A DNA stretch of 64,000 bases. Source: Flavobacterium panacis. GTDB taxonomy: Bacteria; Bacteroidota; Bacteroidia; Flavobacteriales; Flavobacteriaceae. Below are positions 1-8,056 of this stretch, piece after piece (the first letter of the stretch is position 1; each line of letters begins with the position of its first letter). The position numbers and the translations under genes were made by a program. The notes under the pieces are model-generated. The model was not told where the DNA came from and did not search any database. It saw only the letters and a program-made list of their open reading frames with translations. Location of the stretch: NCBI RefSeq assembly GCF_024649945.1, contig NZ_JANKMS010000010.1, positions 124,001 through 188,000 of the forward strand, written 5' to 3'.

Positions 1-851
1 TAAGCGCAGAAGGTCAGTCTTACAGTAACGGAAACGCTACTAAAGATATGACGGGTGTTGATGCTTATAATAATTCCTATATAGCAAGTTCTGTGAATGC
101 ATTTTCAGCTATGGCGGGAAGTAATCCAATTGCGGCGGCGGCTTTGTTGAAAAAATCAAGAGCAAACTTAGTAAAACCTGAAGAGGTAAAAGCTTTTGAA
201 GTTGGATATCGATCTGTTTTTGAAGGTACGTCGATAGATCTTAATGGATATTATAATATTTATAATAATTTCATTGGTACTTTAAATGTGATTTCTCCTT
301 ATTATGGAACAGCACAGGATAATCCGAATCTTGCAGCTGGGACGACAGATGCAGGAGTGCAGTCTGTAAGGGCTATTCAAAACGGAGAATATAGAGTATA
401 TCAATTGTATACAAACTCTGATGTAGAAATACATTCGTTAGGATTTGGAGTTGGACTTTCTAGAAAAGTAATTGCTGATTTCGAATTGGGGCTTAACTAT
501 AATTATGCTCAATTTGATTTCGATCAAGACAAAGATCCAAGTTTTGAAGCTGGATTTAATACGCCAAAACATAGAGTTAAAATGTCAATTGGAAACGATA
601 AATTATTCAAAAATTTCGGTTTCAGTGTTAGCGGAAGATGGAATAGTGAATATTTATGGCAAGCTGGTTTTGCTGATGGTATGATTAAGTCTGCAACTGT
701 AATAGATGCTCAGATTAATTACGGAATTCCAAAATTAAAATCGGTTTTAAAATTAGGAGCTGCTAATATTGGTGGTAAAGAATACTATCAAGTTATTGGA
801 GCTGGATTAATTGGTCAGCAGTATTTTGCTTCTTGGACTATCAATCCGTAA
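1..851 (+). CDS. TonB-dependent outer-membrane receptor, C-terminal part (5' truncated by window edge)
   Basis: The reading frame is open from base 3, so only the last ~282 residues of a larger protein are visible. The visible part is rich in alternating aromatic/polar beta-strand patterns and Asn/Gly/Tyr turns, and ends in YFASWTINP, as expected for the last strands of a TonB-dependent receptor barrel. No signal peptide, plug or TonB box can be seen because they lie outside the window. The next gene encodes an SGNH-hydrolase lipoprotein on the same strand after 82 bases, so the two are probably co-transcribed and may act together at the outer membrane. The substrate cannot be told from this fragment. 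The receptor class is fairly secure; a generic outer-membrane barrel is the alternative. Confidence 0.75.
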   Translation, partial: SAEGQSYSNGNATKDMTGVDAYNNSYIASSVNAFSAMAGSNPIAAAALLKKSRANLVKPEEVKAFEVGYRSVFEGTSIDLNGYYNIYNNFIGTLNVISPYYGTAQDNPNLAAGTTDAGVQSVRAIQNGEYRVYQLYTNSDVEIHSLGFGVGLSRKVIADFELGLNYNYAQFDFDQDKDPSFEAGFNTPKHRVKMSIGNDKLFKNFGFSVSGRWNSEYLWQAGFADGMIKSATVIDAQINYGIPKLKSVLKLGAANIGGKEYYQVIGAGLIGQQYFASWTINP

Positions 852-885
852 TTAAATTAGTAACGCTAAGTCAAATTCATATTGA

Positions 886-910
886 TGTTTCTAAAGATGA
901 TTTAGAAACA
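886..910 (+). other. Intercistronic RNA hairpin
   Basis: Perfect 10-base inverted repeat (tgtttctaaa / tttagaaaca) with a 5-base loop between the receptor and lipoprotein genes. No T-run follows, so it is not a standard terminator. It could be a processing or stability stem that sets the ratio of the two products. Confidence 0.45.
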
Positions 911-933
911 GATAATTATAAAAATTATAAATT

Positions 934-2460
934 ATGATAAAAAATTTCAAATGGCTTTTATTGGTTTCGTTGACCTTTATGGCTTGTAATAGTGATGATG
1001 ATGCGACTGCTCCTGTGGAGTCGTCTGATGGTAAGCCTTTGACAGCTGGAAGTGCAGATTTTTCTAAATATGTAGCATTAGGAGATTCTTTTGCAGCGGG
1101 TTTTAGTGATAATGCTTTATTTATAAAAGGGCAGGAAGGGGCTTATCCTAATGTTTTAGCACAGCAATTTGCTTTAGTTGGAGGTGGGGAGTTTAAAACT
1201 CCTTTGGCAAATGATAATATTGGTGGATTGTTATTGGGTGGAAATGTTATAGTTGGGCCACGTTTGTATTTAAATGTTACTCCTGTTCCAGTTGAGGGTG
1301 CTCCAACGACAGAAGTTACAGCGCGTTTGTCTGGGCCGTTTAATAATTTAGGAGTTCCTGGAGCTAAGAGTTTTCATTTGCTTGCGCCTGGTTATGGTAA
1401 TCCTGGGGGGGTGCTTACTGGTACAGCAAATCCTTATTTTGCTCGTTTTGCTTCAAGTAATACAACTACAGTTTTAGCAGATGCATTAAGTCAGAATCCT
1501 ACTTTCTTCTCTTTGTGGATTGGAGGAAATGATGAATTAGGGTATGCTACTGCTGGTGGAGATCCAGCGGTGAACCCGTTAACGCCTCCTGCAACTTTTG
1601 ATGCGGCTTATAAAGCCTTGGTTGCACAGCTTGTTGCTGGTGGAAGAAAAGGAGTTGTGGCCAATTTGCCAGTTATTACAACTCTTCCTCATTTTCATGT
1701 AATAGCATATAATCAACTTAGTCAAGCTAGTTTGACTGATAAAGGAGTTAGTTTGATTCCGGCTTTGAACGCGCAATTGTACGGGCCTTTACATAATGCT
1801 TTGGCGTTTTTAGGGCAAGGAAGTAGGATTAATCTTTTGGCAACAACGGGAAATAACCCATTATTAATTGTAGATGAAACGTTGCCTGATCTATCAGCAA
1901 ATTTAAGGGCTGTTTTAATTGGTGGAGGATTGGATGTTCCTACTGCTACAGCAATGGGGCAGATTTTTGGGAGAGCTAGACAAGCGCTACCTACAGATTT
2001 AATTTGTTTAGGGGCTTCTAGTAGAATTGGTAAAGTGCCAACTGTGGCTGCGGACGGAATTGCTTCGCCTTCTCCATCTTTGTCACAATTGGGAGTTACT
2101 TTTCCTTTGCCAGATAGATATGTTTTACTTCCTTCTGAAGTAGCAGAAATTGGAGTTGCTACTGCTGCTTATAATGCAACTATAAAAGCAGCTGCTGAAG
2201 CAAATGGTTTAGCGATGGTGGATGCGGAATCAATCATGACTAGTCTAAATACGCCAAACGGAATTTCAATGAATAACTTTACTTTGAAAGCAACATTTGT
2301 TACAGGAGGTATGTTTTCTCTAGATGGAGTTCATCCTACTCCAAGAGGGTATGCTTTTATTGCAAATAAATTTATTGAAGCAATAAATGCGAAGTACGGT
2401 TCTAACTTAAAAGGAGTTGATATTGGAAATTATCAGGTTTTATTCCCAAAACAATTATAA
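934..2460 (+). CDS. SGNH/GDSL-family hydrolase, predicted lipoprotein
   Basis: 508 residues. The N-terminus MIKNFKWLLLVSLTFMAC is a lipoprotein signal with the acylated Cys at about residue 18, followed by an acidic NSDDD stretch typical of exported Bacteroidetes lipoproteins. SGNH blocks are visible: GDS with the nucleophile at about Ser52, a GGND block around Asn199, and DGVHP with Asp464 and His467 as the rest of the triad. At ~500 residues it is longer than minimal SGNH enzymes, with a large insertion between blocks. The family hydrolyses esters of lipids or of carbohydrate substituents; the substrate here is unknown. It follows a TonB-dependent receptor, suggesting a surface or periplasmic partner in uptake. 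A terminator follows at 2489. Confidence 0.8.
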   Translation: MIKNFKWLLLVSLTFMACNSDDDATAPVESSDGKPLTAGSADFSKYVALGDSFAAGFSDNALFIKGQEGAYPNVLAQQFALVGGGEFKTPLANDNIGGLLLGGNVIVGPRLYLNVTPVPVEGAPTTEVTARLSGPFNNLGVPGAKSFHLLAPGYGNPGGVLTGTANPYFARFASSNTTTVLADALSQNPTFFSLWIGGNDELGYATAGGDPAVNPLTPPATFDAAYKALVAQLVAGGRKGVVANLPVITTLPHFHVIAYNQLSQASLTDKGVSLIPALNAQLYGPLHNALAFLGQGSRINLLATTGNNPLLIVDETLPDLSANLRAVLIGGGLDVPTATAMGQIFGRARQALPTDLICLGASSRIGKVPTVAADGIASPSPSLSQLGVTFPLPDRYVLLPSEVAEIGVATAAYNATIKAAAEANGLAMVDAESIMTSLNTPNGISMNNFTLKATFVTGGMFSLDGVHPTPRGYAFIANKFIEAINAKYGSNLKGVDIGNYQVLFPKQL

Positions 2461-2488
2461 TTAAAGAACTTTTATAACTTTGAAAAAG

Positions 2489-2520
2489 CCGCTCATTTTT
2501 AAGATGAAGCGGTTTTTTTC
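2489..2520 (+). terminator. Rho-independent terminator after the lipoprotein gene
   Basis: Stem ccgct-cat / atg-a-agcgg with one bulge, followed by a run of seven T. It ends the receptor/lipoprotein unit before the atpD promoter. Confidence 0.8.
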
Positions 2521-2606
2521 TTTTATTAAAAAAATACCGTTTTTGTTATTTTTTGGACAAGTTTTATGAATCAAACAAAATCGTAGTATTTTTTATGAAA
2601 AAAAAA

Positions 2607-2636
2607 TTGATTTTATATTTTAAAAAATTATCTTTG
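2607..2636 (+). promoter_or_regulatory. Bacteroidetes-type promoter of atpD
   Basis: TTG at 2607-2609, a 19-base spacer, then TATCTTTG at 2629-2636, an exact match to the TTG-N17-19-TAnnTTTG consensus. The predicted transcript start near 2640 leaves a leader of about 58 bases before the atpD ATG. Confidence 0.8.
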
Positions 2637-2697
2637 CGCTCTGAAAAAAGAGGTATTTTCGATAAACCTAAATAGCTATTTAATAAATACATAAGTA

Positions 2698-4209
2698 ATG
2701 TCAAAAGTAATAGGAAAAGTTGCTCAAATCATTGGACCAGTAGTAGACGTAGTTTTCAACGGTAAAGATGTTGAACTTCCAAAAATTTATGATTCACTAG
2801 AAGTCACTAAAAAAGACGGAACTATCTTAGTTCTAGAAGTACAATCTCACATTGGTGAAAACACTGTTCGTACAATCTCTATGGACTCTACAGACGGTTT
2901 GTCTAGAGGATATGAGGTAGTTGGAACTGGAAATCCAATCCAAATGCCAATCGGTCCAGACGTATATGGACGTTTATTTAATGTTGTTGGAGATGCAATT
3001 GATGGTTTAGGTGATTTACCAAAAACTGGAGAAAATGGTTTGCCAATTCACAGACAAGCTCCAAAATTCGAAGATTTATCAACTTCATCTGAAGTTTTAT
3101 TTACAGGTATCAAAGTAATCGATTTGATCGAGCCTTATGCAAAAGGAGGTAAAATTGGATTGTTCGGTGGTGCTGGTGTTGGTAAAACAGTATTGATTCA
3201 GGAATTGATCAACAATATTGCAAAAGGTCACGGTGGACTTTCTGTATTCGCTGGAGTAGGTGAAAGAACACGTGAAGGAAATGACTTACTTCGTGAGATG
3301 TTAGAGTCAGGAATTATTAAATACGGTGATGATTTCATGCACTCTATGGAAAATGGAGGATGGGATTTATCTAAAGTAGATATGCCAGGAATGAGAGAGT
3401 CTAAAGCTACTTTCGTTTTCGGACAAATGAATGAGCCACCTGGAGCTCGTGCACGTGTGGCACTTTCAGGATTGTCTATCGCTGAGTATTTCCGTGATGG
3501 AGCTGGATCTGATCAAGGTAAAGATGTATTATTCTTCGTTGATAATATCTTCCGTTTTACACAAGCAGGTTCTGAGGTATCAGCACTTTTAGGACGTATG
3601 CCATCTGCGGTAGGTTACCAACCAACATTGGCAACTGAGATGGGTGCAATGCAAGAGCGTATTACATCTACAAACAAAGGATCTATTACATCTGTACAAG
3701 CGGTTTACGTTCCTGCGGATGACTTAACTGACCCGGCGCCGGCTACAACTTTTGCGCACTTAGATGCAACAACTGTATTGTCTCGTAAAATTGCTGAGTT
3801 AGGTATCTATCCTGCGGTTGACCCGTTAGATTCTACTTCAAGAATTTTGACTCCACACATCTTAGGAGATGAGCACTACAATTGTGCACAAAGAGTAAAA
3901 GAAATTCTTCAAAAATACAAACAATTACAAGATATCATCGCTATCTTAGGTATGGAAGAGTTATCTGAAGAAGATAAACTTTCTGTATCAAGAGCTCGTC
4001 GTGTACAACGTTTCTTGTCTCAGCCATTCCACGTAGCAGAGCAATTTACAGGTATCCCAGGAGTATTAGTAGATATTAAAGATACTATCAAAGGTTTCAA
4101 CATGATTATCGATGGTGAGTTAGATCACCTTCCAGAAGCAGCTTTCAACTTGAAAGGTTCTATTCAAGATGCAATTGAAGCTGGAGAAAAAATGTTAGCT
4201 GAAGCATAA
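2698..4209 (+). CDS. atpD: F-type ATP synthase subunit beta
   Basis: 503 residues, the catalytic subunit of the F1 head, which makes ATP from ADP and phosphate driven by the proton gradient. The Walker A P-loop GGAGVGKT lies at about residues 157-164, followed by the family-typical GERTREGNDL and a Walker B region ending LFFVDNIFRFTQAGSEVSALLGRMPS. Length and order of conserved blocks are normal. It is preceded by its own strong promoter and followed 71 bases later by atpC. None of the other F1Fo subunit genes are nearby, so beta and epsilon form a separate two-gene unit here, an arrangement known in Bacteroidetes. Confidence 0.98.
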   Translation: MSKVIGKVAQIIGPVVDVVFNGKDVELPKIYDSLEVTKKDGTILVLEVQSHIGENTVRTISMDSTDGLSRGYEVVGTGNPIQMPIGPDVYGRLFNVVGDAIDGLGDLPKTGENGLPIHRQAPKFEDLSTSSEVLFTGIKVIDLIEPYAKGGKIGLFGGAGVGKTVLIQELINNIAKGHGGLSVFAGVGERTREGNDLLREMLESGIIKYGDDFMHSMENGGWDLSKVDMPGMRESKATFVFGQMNEPPGARARVALSGLSIAEYFRDGAGSDQGKDVLFFVDNIFRFTQAGSEVSALLGRMPSAVGYQPTLATEMGAMQERITSTNKGSITSVQAVYVPADDLTDPAPATTFAHLDATTVLSRKIAELGIYPAVDPLDSTSRILTPHILGDEHYNCAQRVKEILQKYKQLQDIIAILGMEELSEEDKLSVSRARRVQRFLSQPFHVAEQFTGIPGVLVDIKDTIKGFNMIIDGELDHLPEAAFNLKGSIQDAIEAGEKMLAEA

Positions 4210-4219
4210 ATCTAGTTTT

Positions 4220-4272
4220 CAGTATTCTGTCGCAGTATGCAGTACTGAGACTGTAAACTGAGACTGTAAACT
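4220..4272. repeat. ACTG-type 6/7-base intergenic micro-repeat array
   Basis: Between atpD and atpC lies a series of short units based on cagt/actg. It includes a perfect tandem 13-mer (actgagactgtaa) at 4244-4256 and 4257-4269. A related array occurs at 47712-47740 next to thiL. The atpC start codon follows the array after eight A residues. Confidence 0.7.
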
Positions 4273-4280
4273 AAAAAAAA

Positions 4281-4562
4281 ATGATTTTAGATATAGTATC
4301 ACCAGAAGCGAAATTATTTTCAGGAGAAGTTACTTCGGTTACTTTACCAGGAGTTGATGGAAGCTTCCAGATTTTGAATAATCACGCTCCTATTGTTTCT
4401 ATTTTAGAAAAAGGAACTATTAAAATTGCAGCGTCAAGCTTTAATTTTTCTAAAGAAGTAGCTGATAAATTCACGAGAGTTAATGACCAAAACTATACAT
4501 TAGAGATTACGTCAGGTACAATCGAAATGAAAGACAATAAAGTAATTGTTTTAGTTGACTAA
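4281..4562 (+). CDS. atpC: F-type ATP synthase subunit epsilon
   Basis: 93 residues. It matches the N-terminal beta-sandwich of the epsilon subunit (IVSPEAKLFSGEV, LPGVDGSFQILNNHAPIVSIL). The usual C-terminal helical hairpin found in ~135-residue homologues such as that of E. coli is missing, so the protein should couple F1 to the c-ring but lack the inhibitory helical arm. The short form is common in Bacteroidetes, so this is probably not a truncation. It lies 71 bases after atpD, separated by a micro-repeat array, and is followed by a strong terminator. Confidence 0.95.
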   Translation: MILDIVSPEAKLFSGEVTSVTLPGVDGSFQILNNHAPIVSILEKGTIKIAASSFNFSKEVADKFTRVNDQNYTLEITSGTIEMKDNKVIVLVD

Positions 4563-4586
4563 GACAATTTAGCAATAAGCAAAAAA

Positions 4587-4612
4587 GCCAGACAGTTTTG
4601 TCTGGCTTTTTT
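4587..4612 (+). terminator. Terminator after atpC
   Basis: Perfect 8-base stem gccagaca / tgtctggc with a 4-base loop, then six T. Its distal arm overlaps the -33 element of the next promoter. Confidence 0.9.
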
Positions 4613-4627
4613 ATTTTCTTACTTTTG
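4598..4627 (+). promoter_or_regulatory. Promoter for the NAD(P)-binding protein gene
   Basis: TTG at 4598-4600, 19-base spacer, TACTTTTG at 4620-4627, an exact consensus match. The -33 element sits inside the loop/stem of the atpC terminator. The leader to the ATG at 4751 would be about 120 bases and contains a small gcttta-taaagc palindrome. Confidence 0.7.
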
Positions 4628-4750
4628 TAGTATTAAAATCTCTTTGTAAAATATTGATACAATGATAAAAGAGAAGTAATCTTTTATCTTTTTCGCTTTA
4701 TATGCTTTATAAAGCGCAATTTATTATGTCAAATTTTATAAAGAATACTT

Positions 4751-5389
4751 ATGAAAAATATAACAAAAGTTGCTGTTCTTGGCGGCGGTGGAAAAACGGG
4801 TCATTATCTTGTAAACCAGTTATTGAAAAAAGGATTTAGTTTAAAAATTTTACTCAGAAATCCGGAGAACTTCGAAATTCAAAATCCAAAAATAGAAATC
4901 ATTCAGGGTGATGCTCTCGATTTTAATTCTATAAAATTACTTTTAAAAGACTGTCAGGCAGTTTTGAGCACAATCGGACAAAGAAAAGGAGAGCCTTTGG
5001 TTGCAAGTTTGGCAACAAAGCATATTCTGGATGTGATGAAGGAATATCAAATTGAACGTTATGTTCTGCTTGCTGGACTTAATATTGATACTCCTTTTGA
5101 TAAGAAAAGTCCAAAAACACTGATGGCTACCGACTGGATGAAAAATAATTTTCCAATCATTCAGGAAGATCGTCAAAAAGCATATGATCTTTTGGAACAA
5201 AGTGATGTTAATTGGACTCAGGTTCGTGTTCCTTTTATTGAATTTAGAGATGATGATTTCGAAATAAATGTCAATCTCGAAGATTGTTTAGGAGATAAAA
5301 TTTCTGCTCTAGAAATTTCAAATTTTATGATAGAAGAAATGATTGTCTCAAAATACAGTAGACAATCGCCTTTTATTAGTGAAATTTAA
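4751..5389 (+). CDS. NAD(P)-binding protein, atypical SDR/NmrA-like family
   Basis: 212 residues. The N-terminus VAVLGGGGKTGHYLVNQLLKKG is a Rossmann dinucleotide-binding loop of the GGxGxxG type, followed by LLRNPENF, where the acidic residue that selects NAD is absent and an Arg suggests NADP(H). A central VLSTIGQRKGEP and the stretch RYVLLAGLNIDTP resemble the NAD(P)H-binding (NAD_binding_10) group. The classic YxxxK catalytic pair of SDR enzymes is not evident, so it may be a redox sensor or an atypical reductase. It is monocistronic by context, with its own promoter and a terminator at 5403. Confidence 0.75.
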   Translation: MKNITKVAVLGGGGKTGHYLVNQLLKKGFSLKILLRNPENFEIQNPKIEIIQGDALDFNSIKLLLKDCQAVLSTIGQRKGEPLVASLATKHILDVMKEYQIERYVLLAGLNIDTPFDKKSPKTLMATDWMKNNFPIIQEDRQKAYDLLEQSDVNWTQVRVPFIEFRDDDFEINVNLEDCLGDKISALEISNFMIEEMIVSKYSRQSPFISEI

Positions 5390-5402
5390 AGGTTAAATTT
5401 AT

Positions 5403-5434
5403 AACAGCGGATTTGAATCATCCGCTGTTTGTTT
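5403..5434 (+). terminator. Terminator after the NAD(P)-binding protein gene
   Basis: Perfect 9-base stem aacagcgga / tccgctgtt followed by a T-rich stretch. The TTG of the bioF promoter follows directly. Confidence 0.75.
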
Positions 5435-5461
5435 TGTTGATACTTCAATTGCGTAACTTTA
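5434..5461 (+). promoter_or_regulatory. Probable bioF promoter with near-leaderless start
   Basis: TTG at 5434-5436, 17-base spacer, TAACTTTA at 5454-5461 (one mismatch to TAnnTTTG). The bioF ATG at 5466 lies only four bases beyond, so transcription would begin at or next to the start codon. Confidence 0.5.
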
Positions 5462-5465
5462 CTTT

Positions 5466-6602
5466 ATGAAAATAGCTGAAAATCTAAAACAGAAAATAGA
5501 GAATTGTAAACAGAATAACTCGTTTCGCAAACTGCCCGTTTTTAATAATGTGGTAGATTTCTCTTCTAATGATTATATCGGTTTTTCAAAATCGGAAGTT
5601 ATTTTTAAAAACGCACATGCTTGTTTGCTGGAAAACGATATGTTTCAGAACGGAGCTACAGGTTCTAGACTGATTTCTGGTAATCATTCTCTCTATTCAA
5701 TTACAGAAGATTTTTTAGCGCAGTTTCACGATGCAGAATCGGCTTTAATTTTTAATTCGGGTTACAGTGCCAATCTGGGCTTTTTTAGCGCTGTACCGCA
5801 AGAAAATGATGTAGTTCTGTATGATGAGTTATGTCATGCTTCGATTAAGGACGGCATTGCGTTATCAATTGCTCAGTGTTATCATTTTATTCATAACGAC
5901 TTTGAAGATCTGGAACAATTTATTCTTAGATTTCCTAATTCCAATATTTACATTGTAACGGAAAGTGTTTTTTCTATGGATGGAGATAGTCCAAATTTTG
6001 AAGAATTGGTTTCTCTTTCAGAAAAATACAATTGCTATTTAATTGTTGATGAAGCCCATGCTGTTGGCGTTTTTGGTGAAAAAGGAGAAGGTCTAATTCA
6101 GCACTTGCAATTACAAGATAAATTTTTTGCACGCATTATAACCTTTGGAAAAGCTTTAGGATGTCAGGGTGCGGCGGTTTTAGGATCAGTTGAACTCAGA
6201 GAATATCTAATAAATTTCGCAAGAAGTTTTATTTATACAACAGCTTTATCTCCTCATGTTGTTGCAACAATTTTGACAGCTTACCAGCATTTAGAAATTG
6301 AAAACAACGCTATTGAAAAACTCCGTGAGAACATTGTATTTTTTAATCAGCAGAAAAATTTGTTAGGTTTAAAGCCGATGTTTGTGCATAGTAAATCGGC
6401 TATCCACTCTGCCATAGTTCCTGGAACTGACAACTTGAAAAAACTAGCAGAACAACTTCACGATAAAGGATTTGATGTGCAGGCAATTCTCTCGCCAATA
6501 GTTCCAGAAGGTCAGGAACGTCTTCGTTTTTGTATTCATAGTTATAATTCGCAAGAAGAGATTAAGCAGGTTTTGGAATTAGTGCGAGATTTTATTTTTT
6601 AA
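5466..6602 (+). CDS. bioF: 8-amino-7-oxononanoate synthase (alpha-oxoamine synthase family)
   Basis: 378 residues, a PLP enzyme that condenses pimeloyl-thioester with alanine in biotin synthesis. Visible family marks are DFSSNDYIGFS near the N-terminus, GATGSRLISGNHSLY (substrate and PLP pocket), the IVDEAHAVGVFGEKGEG block with the PLP-binding Asp and His, and TFGKALGCQGAA with the Schiff-base lysine at about Lys229. Length is normal. The related enzymes 2-amino-3-ketobutyrate CoA ligase and serine palmitoyltransferase share this fold, so the substrate is inferred; presence of bioB at 35.3-36.4 kb supports biotin. It stands alone here rather than in a bio operon. Confidence 0.85.
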   Translation: MKIAENLKQKIENCKQNNSFRKLPVFNNVVDFSSNDYIGFSKSEVIFKNAHACLLENDMFQNGATGSRLISGNHSLYSITEDFLAQFHDAESALIFNSGYSANLGFFSAVPQENDVVLYDELCHASIKDGIALSIAQCYHFIHNDFEDLEQFILRFPNSNIYIVTESVFSMDGDSPNFEELVSLSEKYNCYLIVDEAHAVGVFGEKGEGLIQHLQLQDKFFARIITFGKALGCQGAAVLGSVELREYLINFARSFIYTTALSPHVVATILTAYQHLEIENNAIEKLRENIVFFNQQKNLLGLKPMFVHSKSAIHSAIVPGTDNLKKLAEQLHDKGFDVQAILSPIVPEGQERLRFCIHSYNSQEEIKQVLELVRDFIF

Positions 6603-6681
6603 TTCTAAAAAATAAAAGTTTTTGTAACGTTTTGATATTTTTGATACTTACGCATCGTAATCAAATCAATCTATATTAATT

Positions 6682-7545
6682 ATGAAAACTTTATTCAGGT
6701 CAGTTACTGTTTTATTTATATTCTTCTTTGCTTTTAATCTTAAAGGGCAATCGAAATCTCCAAAACTTGAAAATTCACTTTTATGGGAGGTTTCAGGAAA
6801 AGGCCTTAAGAAATCTTCGTATTTGTACGGAACAATTCACATGATTTGTTCTCAAGATTATTTTTTGTCTGAAAAAGCCAAAAAGGCATTCGATAACTCA
6901 GAGAAATTATTTTTAGAAATCAATTTTACGGATCCGAATGAAATGAGTCAGATGCAGAAATTGGCAATGGGAAAAGAGCCATTGAGTAAAAGATTAACTC
7001 CAGAACAATTAGCGAAATTGGATTCTATTTTGAAAAATACAGCAGGAATGACTGTTCAGCAAGTGGATAATTTTAGTCTTCTAACGGTTTTGAGTTTGAT
7101 TTCTATTAAGAGTTTCGGTTGTATAGATTTAAAGTTTTATGAAATGGAATTTTCGGATTTAGCTAAAAAAAGAAACATAGGGATTTCTGGTCTTGAAACC
7201 GTCAAATCACAATTTGAAATTCTAGAAAATGCTTACTCAAACGATGAAATCTTAAAACTTTTGGAAGAATCAAATGCAACAGAAACAATAGAATTAGTTG
7301 ATGCTTATAAAACCGAGAACATCGAAGCTATGTATGCTTTAAGTACAGATGTAAAAGTAACAAGTGAGAAAACCAAAAAGCAGATTCTTGACGATAGAAA
7401 TGTAAACTGGGTAAAGATAATGCCTGATTTAATTAACCAAAATAGTGTTTTCTTTGCTATTGGAGCAGGACATTTAGGTGGTGAATATGGTGTTATTAAT
7501 TTGTTGAGAAAAGAAGGTTATACTGTAAAACCTGTACTGAACTAG
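6682..7545 (+). CDS. TraB/GumN family protein, secreted
   Basis: 287 residues with an N-terminal signal peptide (cleavage expected near residue 22 after FNLKGQ). The first conserved block of the TraB/GumN family is present (LLWEVSGKGLKKSSYLYGTIHM), and the last (VFFAIGAGHLGGEYGVINLLRKEGY), each with a Gly-x-x-His type motif that in the related Tiki-like proteases helps bind metal. The family is a putative metallohydrolase fold; a biochemical role is not established for this member. The gene ends seven bases before the sigma-factor start, so the three genes from here to 8660 are likely one operon. Confidence 0.85.
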   Translation: MKTLFRSVTVLFIFFFAFNLKGQSKSPKLENSLLWEVSGKGLKKSSYLYGTIHMICSQDYFLSEKAKKAFDNSEKLFLEINFTDPNEMSQMQKLAMGKEPLSKRLTPEQLAKLDSILKNTAGMTVQQVDNFSLLTVLSLISIKSFGCIDLKFYEMEFSDLAKKRNIGISGLETVKSQFEILENAYSNDEILKLLEESNATETIELVDAYKTENIEAMYALSTDVKVTSEKTKKQILDDRNVNWVKIMPDLINQNSVFFAIGAGHLGGEYGVINLLRKEGYTVKPVLN

Positions 7546-7552
7546 ATCTGTT

Positions 7553-8056
7553 TTGAAAGAGAAAGAGCAAGAATTTTTGAATCGGATAGAATGCCATAAA
7601 GGGATTTTGTATAAAGTTTCGAAAATGTACATGGATACTTCTGACGATCAGCAGGATTTGTTTCAGGAAATTATCTGTCAGCTGTGGAAGTCGTATGATT
7701 CTTTTCGGAATGAAAGTCAGTTTTCGACCTGGATGTATAGAGTGGCCGTTAATACAGCAATTGTTTTTCTAAAGAAAGAAAAAAGAAAAATAGACAAATA
7801 TGAAATTGCTTCGGAGAACATTAAGGAAGACGATGATGATTCACATATAAAGGAAAGTCAATTGGATCATTTTTATAAAGCGGTCCGTAAATTGGAGAAA
7901 ATTGACAAAGCCATTATATTTTATCAACTAGAAGGTTTTTCGCATAAAGAAATCGGTCAGAATCTTGGAATTTCTGAAGGAAATGCGAGAGTGAAATTAA
8001 ACAGAGCCAAAGAAAAATTAAAAGAAATTATTAAAAATCAAGGATATGGATTTTAA
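7553..8056 (+). CDS. ECF-type RNA polymerase sigma factor (sigma-70 family)
   Basis: 167 residues with a TTG start; no in-frame ATG exists early enough to keep region 2. Region 2 is visible around residues 20-65 (QQDLFQEIICQLWKSYDSF, then FSTWMYRVAVNTA) and region 4 around 110-160 (AIIFYQLEGFSHKEIGQNLG, ISEGNARVKLNRAKEKLKE), with an acidic linker between them. It lies seven bases after the TraB/GumN gene and overlaps the following membrane-protein gene by 11 bases, the usual layout for an ECF sigma factor with its controlling membrane partner. The regulon cannot be told from this window. Confidence 0.93.
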   Translation: MKEKEQEFLNRIECHKGILYKVSKMYMDTSDDQQDLFQEIICQLWKSYDSFRNESQFSTWMYRVAVNTAIVFLKKEKRKIDKYEIASENIKEDDDDSHIKESQLDHFYKAVRKLEKIDKAIIFYQLEGFSHKEIGQNLGISEGNARVKLNRAKEKLKEIIKNQGYGF

